From: CAG-177 sp003514385 | Lineage (GTDB): Bacteria; Bacillota; Clostridia; Oscillospirales; Acutalibacteraceae | NCBI GenBank assembly: GCA_051920445.1 | Contig: JBPPLN010000002.1 | Coordinates: 362,675 to 426,674 of the forward strand | Direction of reading: 5' to 3' | DNA length: 64,000 bases | Shown here: piece by piece, positions 59,401 through 64,000 of the stretch | Position numbering within the stretch: position 1 is the first letter of the stretch | How the letters are laid out: each line of letters opens with the position of its first letter | Position numbers and translations under genes: made by a program | The notes under the pieces: generated by a model | The model's input: the letters and a program-made list of their open reading frames with translations, nothing else | Told to the model about the DNA's origin: nothing | The model's database searches: none

Positions 59401-59598
59401 ACCGGTATCGTTCAGCGGATCGATGACTTCAAGCTCCTCATCGGACATACCGAGGGTCATCTGATACGGCTCCGCTTTGACCTTGCCCCGGTCACGGATA
59501 TAGCTGATCTTATCGTGAAAGCCCTGCCCTTGAAAGACACGCACAACAGCATCAACCGCATCAGTTTGGTATTGTTGTATTTTGAAATTAAACTTCAA
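56470..59598 (-). CDS. res: Type III restriction enzyme, Res subunit
   Basis: The 1042-residue protein is an SF2 helicase-nuclease. The Walker A motif is METGTGKT (111-118), the DEAD-box variant is DEPQ (247-250), and later helicase motifs include SHSALREGWDNPNVFQICTL and the arginine-finger motif QEVGRGLRL. The C-terminal nuclease has the PD...ETK pattern (NYSPDWAIAFYEG ... FFIAETKG). It cuts DNA when two head-to-head unmethylated sites are met, together with Mod. The start is TTG at 59598 after GGGGGTG. It is last in the operon, 15 bases after a small membrane-protein gene. All motifs are intact. Confidence 0.93.
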   Translation of the reverse strand: MKFNFKIQQYQTDAVDAVVRVFQGQGFHDKISYIRDRGKVKAEPYQMTLGMSDEELEVIDPLNDTGYKNEAVELSDEQLLHNIQTLQSQNNIKLSASLVKDLGRCSLDIEMETGTGKTYVYIKTMFELNKKYGWSKFIVVVPSIAIREGVKKSFEITADHFMEHYGKKARFFIYNSSNLNQLDNFSSSSGINVMIINTQAFARSFSEVADGKKKSKEQLIIDSKRDEFGSRRPIDVIKANRPIIILDEPQKMGGNVTQEKLKNFNPLFSLNYSATHAKQHNLIYVLDALDAFNKRLVKKIEVKGFEVKNFRGTDSYLYLEQIVLSSKKPPMAKIELEIGYNKSINRETRILGVGDDLYFVSQEMEQYKGYTISEIDPLRGTVTFTNGEVIKAGDVVGDVSEKDMRRIQIRETILSHFEKEEKLFNMGIKCLSLFFIDEVAKYRQYDENGDEVLGEYGVMFEQEYLAILNEYITMFDTPYQKYLKSTCSDVSRVHKGYFSIDKKTGRSVDSQLKRGSEFSDDISAYDLILKNKERLLSFDEPTRFIFSHSALREGWDNPNVFQICTLKHSDSNTAKRQEVGRGLRLCVNQDGNRMDVQSCGDSVHEINTLTVVASESYKTFVADLQSDIKTVLYDRPTVATSEYFKGKYVKVDDVPTLIDDEKANAIEFYLIQNGYVDMKRKVTDKYRQDVKNGTVAKLPEELGPIADGIHTLIQAVYDDSVLKDMFSDGHETKVKDNPLNENFAKKEFQALWREINHKYAYTVDFDSTELIRKAIAHIDEKLFVSELQYTTTIGRQKTEMNEYEIERGASFTGEKTRTKTLKHAETSQIKYDLIGKIAEGTVLTRRTVSAILQGIRVDKLYMFKNNPEEFITKVIRLINEQKATMIVEHISYDTIEGEYDSSIFTAEKATQSFDKAFLAKKAIQDYVFTDGSADKSIERKFAEDLDAADEVCVYAKLPRTFQIPTPVGNYSPDWAIAFYEGTVKHIFFIAETKGTMESLELRPIEQAKISCAKKLFNEMSTSNVVYHDVDSYQSLLNIMNSI

Positions 59599-59613
59599 TT
59601 AGGATGCACCCCC

Positions 59614-59970
59614 TTAAAGAACAGCAATAAGAATAGTCGCAACAAGTGAAGCCAGCGCAATACCAGCGGAAACAAGAGCAATAACCAACATCTTCGTATT
59701 GTACTTCTTTGCTTTTTCCGCTTCCTGCTTGCTTTCTTCCAGTTCTTTTTCTTTCAACAGGTACAAATCGTTAAGCTTAGAGTAGTTATCATTAAGTCCT
59801 TCTACTAATTTTTGATTGCCTTCAAGTATTGGCCTTATTTCCTCTGCAAGAATCTCGTTCAGCGGCGTAATGCTATCAAGCATTTCTTGATTTCGCCTAT
59901 TCATTTCATCAATAAACGAGGTATCTATTCTTGGGGTTAAATCAGGTAAGATAAAACCGTTAAAATCCAT
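59614..59970 (-). CDS. Small coiled-coil, tail-anchored protein inserted between mod and res
   Basis: The 118-residue protein has a long Glu/Lys-rich amphipathic helix (about 35-88) followed by one C-terminal membrane helix (about 93-116, MLVIALVSAGIALASLVATILIAVL). I do not recognise the family. Its ATG overlaps the Mod stop (TAATG), and Res starts 15 bases later, so it belongs to the R-M operon. Standard type III loci have only mod and res. It may link the system to the membrane or be a passenger; nothing in the sequence decides. Confidence 0.75.
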   Translation of the reverse strand: MDFNGFILPDLTPRIDTSFIDEMNRRNQEMLDSITPLNEILAEEIRPILEGNQKLVEGLNDNYSKLNDLYLLKEKELEESKQEAEKAKKYNTKMLVIALVSAGIALASLVATILIAVL

Positions 59971-61979
59971 TACAGCACCTTCCTTACGGTATCGGGGCTG
60001 TAGGTGGCGAAAATCTGATCGAAGTTGGTTGCCACACTGTCACTTGCCATAGAGCTGTCACGCATCACAAAATAGTAAGGCTTCTGCGTAGCAATGGCTT
60101 TGATGGTTTCATCGGTCACATCGCTGTCGAAGCAGGCGATTAGATAGTTGTCCTCCACATTGAACACTTTCTTGCCGGCAATGGTGGTTTCCTCGATTTT
60201 ACTGGAGAGCAGCACGCCCAAATCCAGCATCACCTGGAACAGCAGATCCTCCGGCGTTCTGTCCTCTTTGATGTTATCCTCAAGGCTGGAGAACAGGCTG
60301 GCTTCATACTCCGCAGGGTTATAGTAGACCTCTTTCATATTAGAGGTATCGCATTTCAAAACACGGAAGCCGGTATCGAGTGAATAACTAACATCACACC
60401 TTTCAAACGCTGATTTGGTGCGTTCGACTGCATCATGTCCGTTTTGAGCAATACTGTTAAATAGTTGGATATCCTTGTCATCTTTTAACAAAGGTACATC
60501 TTTTAATCTTTCATTTTCCTTGTTAATTTTTGCCCCTGCTCTACGTATTCTTTCTTTACCGATTTCGCAAATGGTTTTGTAGCCAGCTTTATAGGCTTCA
60601 CTCTTTTCGTCGGTCGCTTCGGGAAGCTGAACCATAATAAACTTGCGGTGTCCGCCATCTTCAGCATTCATCTGCATAACAGCGTGGGCGGTTGTGGCTG
60701 AGCCGGAGAAGAAGTCGAGAACAAGATCATTCTTTTCTGTTGATGTGGAGATCAAATACTTAATCAAAGCAGATGGCTTTGGAAAGCTAAATACTTTGGT
60801 TCCTAACAGACTGGTGATTTCTTTTGTTCCGTCCTGCGACATTCCGATATTATCAGGCAACTTAGTACTTACAGCCACCTTGCCAAATTTGTCTCCGGCT
60901 TTTTTCATATCGTCTTCTTTCCAATAACGCAGAACTGGTTTTTGAATGTTCAAAAAATCATAATCACCGGGAAATACAATTCTGTTTTCGGCATAGTATG
61001 TTCTAAATGTGTCCTCAGTGATTGCCCAAGTGCGATTAGGATTTGCTGGATACTGCTCGCCGGTTTTCGGATTAACGATTGTGAAATAGCTGTTTGGCCT
61101 CTCGCTTGCAGTTGTCTGCTTTGTCAAATCGTGGACTCGCCACGGTCTACCTGCAAAATCCGGGGTTTCATAGTATTTGCGTTCTTTCCCCTCTACACTT
61201 GCTGAAAAATTGCTGGATTTTGCAAAGCATATTATATATTCATAATCCTGTGATACACCAAACGGCACATCAGATTTTGCGGTTCGTTTTCTCCAAGGAA
61301 TTTGTGCTACAAAATTACAATCCCCAAAAACTTCACCGCAACATTTCAGCAGGTTTTCTACTTCGTTATCATCAATACTAATAAAAATGACACCATCATC
61401 AGTCAACAAGTCCTTTGCCAGCTTTAACCGTGGATAAATCATATTCAGCCAGTCCGTATGGAAACGACCGTTGCTTTCGGTGTTCTGCACCATACGGTTG
61501 CCGTCCTCATCGAACTGCCCGCTGTTGGCAAGATACTCATCCGTACTCTGAGCAAAGTCATCCTCATATACAAAGTCATTGCCGGTGTTGTACGGAGGAT
61601 CAATGTAAATCATCTTGATTTTGCCGAGATATGTTTCCTGCAACAGCTTCAGCACCTCAAGATTATCGCCCTCGATATAGAGGTTTTCGGTGGTGTCAAA
61701 GTCCACACTTTCCTCACGGCAGGGGCGCAGCGTCTTATTGATCGGGGCATTGGCAAGAAGAACGGACTTCTTCTTGTCAGGCCAAGTGAACTGATAGCGT
61801 TCCTCTTTTCCGTCAACGACCTTTGTGTTGATTTCCTGCATCAGCACATCCTTGTCGATTGCCCGGACGACCTCGCCGTTTTCGTTGATCGTTTCCGTCA
61901 CGGCATTGGGGAACATCGCCGCCAGCTTTCTAAAATTTTCATCAGCTTTGTTCGGCGTGTGCATTTTCAGCTTATCCAT
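59970..61979 (-). CDS. mod: Type III DNA methyltransferase, Mod subunit
   Basis: The 669-residue N6-adenine methyltransferase has the catalytic motif IYIDPPYNTGNDF (DPPY at 127-130) before the SAM motif DFFSGSATTAHAV (about 418-430), the beta-class order typical of type III Mod. The region between (about 230-400) holds the target-recognition domain and is the variable part. It methylates one strand of an asymmetric site that cannot be read from sequence. Its start overlaps the upstream membrane-protein gene by eight bases. No repeat tract for phase variation is visible. Confidence 0.93.
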   Translation of the reverse strand: MDKLKMHTPNKADENFRKLAAMFPNAVTETINENGEVVRAIDKDVLMQEINTKVVDGKEERYQFTWPDKKKSVLLANAPINKTLRPCREESVDFDTTENLYIEGDNLEVLKLLQETYLGKIKMIYIDPPYNTGNDFVYEDDFAQSTDEYLANSGQFDEDGNRMVQNTESNGRFHTDWLNMIYPRLKLAKDLLTDDGVIFISIDDNEVENLLKCCGEVFGDCNFVAQIPWRKRTAKSDVPFGVSQDYEYIICFAKSSNFSASVEGKERKYYETPDFAGRPWRVHDLTKQTTASERPNSYFTIVNPKTGEQYPANPNRTWAITEDTFRTYYAENRIVFPGDYDFLNIQKPVLRYWKEDDMKKAGDKFGKVAVSTKLPDNIGMSQDGTKEITSLLGTKVFSFPKPSALIKYLISTSTEKNDLVLDFFSGSATTAHAVMQMNAEDGGHRKFIMVQLPEATDEKSEAYKAGYKTICEIGKERIRRAGAKINKENERLKDVPLLKDDKDIQLFNSIAQNGHDAVERTKSAFERCDVSYSLDTGFRVLKCDTSNMKEVYYNPAEYEASLFSSLEDNIKEDRTPEDLLFQVMLDLGVLLSSKIEETTIAGKKVFNVEDNYLIACFDSDVTDETIKAIATQKPYYFVMRDSSMASDSVATNFDQIFATYSPDTVRKVL

Positions 61980-62628
61980 TTACCTTATCCTCCAAAGTTT
62001 CAAGGCTTGAGAGGTAATCTCTCAGCTTATCAAGAATGTCATCAGAAAGTTTTGATATTATTTTCTGTTTGGCTTCTATTTCGTCTTTTGCTTTATCTCT
62101 TGTGTATGCTGTTCCGTTATAATTGATTATGTAGTTTTGTGTTTCAAATCTGTCCCACAAGTCAAGCAAAGAAATAATGGAATATGCTTTGCTTCCCAAT
62201 TCCTTGTAGCTCTCAAATATTTCTTTTGCAATAAAAGGGGCATATCGTTTGTTAAGCATTTCTGCGTCATCAATGTGCTGCGCCGCAAGGTGAATGAATT
62301 CTTGTGTGCTACTTACATTGGGATACTTTGCACCACGAGTAAACATTACGGCTGCACCCATGTCATAGACCATTGTGATGTTCTTCTCGCACAAGTCTTG
62401 ATACATAGAAAACTCGCGGTCAAACCTTGCTTTGCTTATATATGTTTTGTTTTCAACGCCAGCCTTGTACTTTTCCAATTCTTTTTGAAGCGAAAGTTGG
62501 TATTTTTGTGAAAGACGTTCTGCAATCAGATTAGATGAAAACTTTATCACAAGCATTATCAATCCACCGACTCCGCCAACACTCGCCAACGCAGCAAGGA
62601 TGATCTTCCAAATGTCCGCCCAACTCAT
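61972..62628 (-). CDS. N-terminally membrane-anchored helical protein upstream of mod
   Basis: The 218-residue protein has one membrane helix (about 10-30, ILAALASVGGVGGLIMLVIKF) followed by a helical cytoplasmic part with KYQLSLQKELEKYKAGVENKTYISKARFDREFSMYQDL. Related proteins of unknown function occur near defence and phage genes. The ATG overlaps the stop of the DUF4391 remnant, and its 3' end overlaps mod, so it is first intact gene of the R-M operon. No enzymatic motif is seen. Confidence 0.75.
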   Translation of the reverse strand: MSWADIWKIILAALASVGGVGGLIMLVIKFSSNLIAERLSQKYQLSLQKELEKYKAGVENKTYISKARFDREFSMYQDLCEKNITMVYDMGAAVMFTRGAKYPNVSSTQEFIHLAAQHIDDAEMLNKRYAPFIAKEIFESYKELGSKAYSIISLLDLWDRFETQNYIINYNGTAYTRDKAKDEIEAKQKIISKLSDDILDKLRDYLSSLETLEDKVNG

Positions 62629-62798
62629 TTCTCGCTCACCATCTTTCTCTTTAGTTCCTTTATCTGCTGCACAAGCTCAAACTTCTTTTTCGGCTGTTTT
62701 TCAGCCCGTGCCTGCTTTTCCAGCTTTTCTATTTGCTTTTTCAGGTTTTCCTGCTCGGTATGCAGTGTAAGGTTTTCATCGAGCGATAACTCCTCATT
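62625..62798 (-). pseudogene. DUF4391 protein, C-terminal remnant
   Basis: Fifty-seven codons read EELSLDENLTLHTEQENLKKQIEKLEKQ...KKKFELVQQIKELKRKMVSEK, the typical C-terminus of DUF4391 proteins that accompany type III R-M genes. A TAA lies in frame just upstream and no start is present, so about 80 percent of the gene is lost. The stop overlaps the following ATG, showing the original operon order. Confidence 0.75.
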
Positions 62799-63223
62799 TT
62801 AGAGTCTTTGTGGTGTTATTTATAAGCTCCATTTTCTACACCCATTCTAATTATAACAAAATCCGTGTCCGATAAATCGGACTTTATACTCATTCGTCAT
62901 ACTCTATCAATTAGGATTTTTCACGGCTTATTGTATCTAACCATTTTAAATTTTCCTTTTAGGCGCTTTTAAATGGCAAATATATAGCACAAACAGCTTT
63001 ATTTATTATAGCGCAAAAATTTAGTTTTTTCAATTCAAAGTGTCGAAACATACACGCTTTTATCATAATTTTTGACAAACCGTATTTGATTAACAAATCT
63101 TTTTCCATGAACGGGTCTTATGGTGTCCCTAACGAGGACTTTTTACAAAGTTCAACAAAGCGGAGTAAAAAGGCACCGCCTGACGGTATATACATCCCAT
63201 CTTTTCTTATTTTGTCATTATCG
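62799..63223. other. AT-rich intergenic region upstream of the R-M operon
   Basis: Contains the promoter/palindrome at 62850-62882. Otherwise no credible frame, RNA or repeat is visible. Confidence 0.6.
62850..62882 (-). promoter_or_regulatory. Candidate promoter/operator of the type III R-M operon
   Basis: On the minus strand TATAAT (62850-62855) is preceded by a perfect palindrome GTCCGATAAATCGGAC (62867-62882) that covers the spacer end and -35 region. The -35 hexamer GATTTA is weak, as in a repressed or activator-dependent promoter. Confidence 0.5.
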
Positions 63224-63412
63224 TTATCTCCTGTCATCCCGTATAAACGCCCTGAATTTTTCTACCTTGGCGTTTACAAATTTGAGTAGTAGTTCATCAA
63301 CAACATCGGTAAACTGTTCAGCTGCAATAAACCTACTCTGCAGGTTATTCAAGCCCCCGATGATAAGCCTCCGTTCTGCCGTATCAATCGTTAGATAATA
63401 GTTTGGCTTCAT
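63224..63412 (-). CDS. Small mobile-element protein of unknown function
   Basis: The 62-residue protein begins MKPNYYLTIDTAERRLIIGGLNNL and continues FTDVVDELLLKFVNAKVEKF. This resembles a family of 55-70-residue proteins that recur on clostridial conjugative and integrative elements (YYLTLDxxExRLxLxxLxxL...YTDxVDELLxKxxxAxxKxF). Function is unknown. AAAGGAG lies nine bases before the ATG, which supports expression. It stands alone between two AT-rich non-coding stretches. Confidence 0.65.
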   Translation of the reverse strand: MKPNYYLTIDTAERRLIIGGLNNLQSRFIAAEQFTDVVDELLLKFVNAKVEKFRAFIRDDRR

Positions 63413-63961
63413 CCGCCGTTTCTCCTTTGATATTCTGCAACTATTATATCGAAGAAGGCAGCCTGAATCGAATGTGCAGATCGGTAAGTAAATATGTGTG
63501 CCGGCTCCGGTTTTGCTGTTTTACGAAATCACTTATTAGTAGTTGCAATTATAGTTCTCGCTATCAAATGACAATCACAAAGTACACCCACAATCCTTAG
63601 GTACGCTCGTCACTGTTATTGCTCAGTTTGCTATTCAGAAACTAATTGAGGGATTTCAGTATTTATCAACATAGAAGACGAGCTTGCACAGAAGGCGGAT
63701 GAAGCTCGCGAACAGTAATACAAGAGTACAAATTAACATCATCAAGAGTATTAAAAATTCAGAAAATCAACTTTTATTCGACAAAGTAATCATATCGCAA
63801 TCAAAAGTAATACCAATATATAAAAATAGAGAAAGATATTAATATTAAAGAACTAAAAAGTGTTAGACAGGCGTTAGACAAAATGTTAGACACATGGGAA
63901 TTTCGAGCTATTTTAAAAAATGAAAAAGCCCTGAACCCGTTGAGGCTCAAGGCTTCTGAGA
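63413..63961. other. Non-coding right end of the island
   Basis: No credible gene. A short open run at about 63678-63717 (DELAQKADEAREQ then stop) may be a coding remnant. The GTTAGAC repeats (63862-63891) and a hairpin AAAGCCCTGAACC...GGCTCAAGGCTT (about 63923-63955), which would end a minus-strand tRNA transcript, lie at the far end. Confidence 0.6.
63862..63891 (+). repeat. Phased GTTAGAC repeats, right end
   Basis: Three GTTAGAC heptamers at 63862, 63873 and 63885 (spacing 11 and 12), 70 bases inside the right tRNA repeat and in the same orientation as the left pair. Confidence 0.65.
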
Positions 63962-64000
63962 TGGCTCCCCCTGTTGGACTCGAACCAACGACCCTTTCGG
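63962..64000 (-). tRNA. tRNA-Asn, 3' end only (gene or fragment cut by window edge)
   Basis: Minus-strand CCGAAAGGGTCGTTGG, T loop TTCGAGT, CCAAC, AGGGGGA, G73, CCA. The anticodon and 5' half would lie beyond base 64000. Being preceded (in its own direction) by unseen DNA and followed by a terminator-like hairpin, it may be the intact tRNA-Asn that serves as attachment site. Confidence 0.5.

Larger units (their letters stand above)
48289..63995. mobile_element. Candidate genomic island between tRNA-Asn 3'-end direct repeats
   Basis: Two 34-base direct copies of the tRNA-Asn 3' end flank AT-richer accessory DNA with restriction-modification, a HEPN protein, a truncated recombinase and small mobile-element genes. 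GTTAGAC repeats spaced 11-12 bases lie just inside both ends (48458-48475 and 63862-63891), as expected of recombinase arm sites. No intact integrase is seen inside, so the island is either non-autonomous or decayed. Whether the tRNA beyond base 64000 is complete is not visible. Confidence 0.65.

Noticed and set aside
59970..61979. Phase-variable mod gene
   Set aside because: No homopolymer or tandem tetranucleotide/pentanucleotide tract is seen in the gene or its upstream region.

Overview
The window looks like part of the chromosome of a Clostridia-type member of the Bacillota, probably an uncultured gut Oscillospiraceae or Ruminococcaceae relative. The evidence is the gene content: Obg with mini-RNase III, YchF, DUF1292, a DUF421/DUF4363 pair, DUF5685, DacF, a Spo-type cell-wall amidase, YitT, and an ECF sigma factor with a membrane partner. 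Strong GGAGG ribosome sites, many GTG/TTG starts and sigma-A promoters with 17-base spacers fit the same picture. No rRNA or species marker is present, so the genus is not assigned.

Bases 1-45,700 are core-like and GC-rich with densely packed genes. In order they hold: the end of a flavin oxidoreductase; a three-gene cassette on the minus strand of stand-alone adenylation enzyme, condensation-like enzyme and carrier protein; membrane genes; a plus-strand sugar operon (ROK kinase, SIS isomerase, GH2 glycosidase, MATE exporter); a minus-strand operon of ECF sigma factor, membrane-anchored partner and two lipoprotein serpins; YitT/MrnC/Obg; the lower Entner-Doudoroff/uronate pair Eda and KdgK; an RlmA operon; DacF; MtaB; a J-protein/DUF5685 pair; AroQ; a two-component system; a large amidase and a GHL10 lipoprotein; an Rrf2 regulator; a Gfo/Idh oxidoreductase divergent from a GPH transporter and a phosphoesterase; an orphan solute-binding lipoprotein; TcdA; YchF; and small conserved genes.

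From 45,700 onward the DNA is visibly more AT-rich and accessory. A lone SAP plus PD-(D/E)xK nuclease is followed by a 1.2-kb locus of repeated tRNA-Asn 3' ends, terminators and hairpin arrays. A segment of about 15.7 kb is then bounded by two more direct copies of the tRNA-Asn 3' end (48,289 and 63,962), with phased GTTAGAC repeats just inside both ends. This reads as an integrated genomic island whose integrase is not in view. It carries an initiator-type tRNA abutting a 5'-truncated serine recombinase, an XRE regulator, an SPFH/membrane/zinc-ribbon operon resembling Bacillus ydjIHG but without PspA, a HEPN protein, a carbohydrate-binding-protein remnant, and a type III restriction-modification operon with two extra transmembrane coiled-coil proteins.

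The most notable candidates are the ECF-sigma/serpin operon, where an inhibitor with a Met-Ser reactive site like that of alpha-1-antitrypsin may be produced in response to an envelope or protease signal, and the island's SPFH-HEPN and expanded type III R-M modules.
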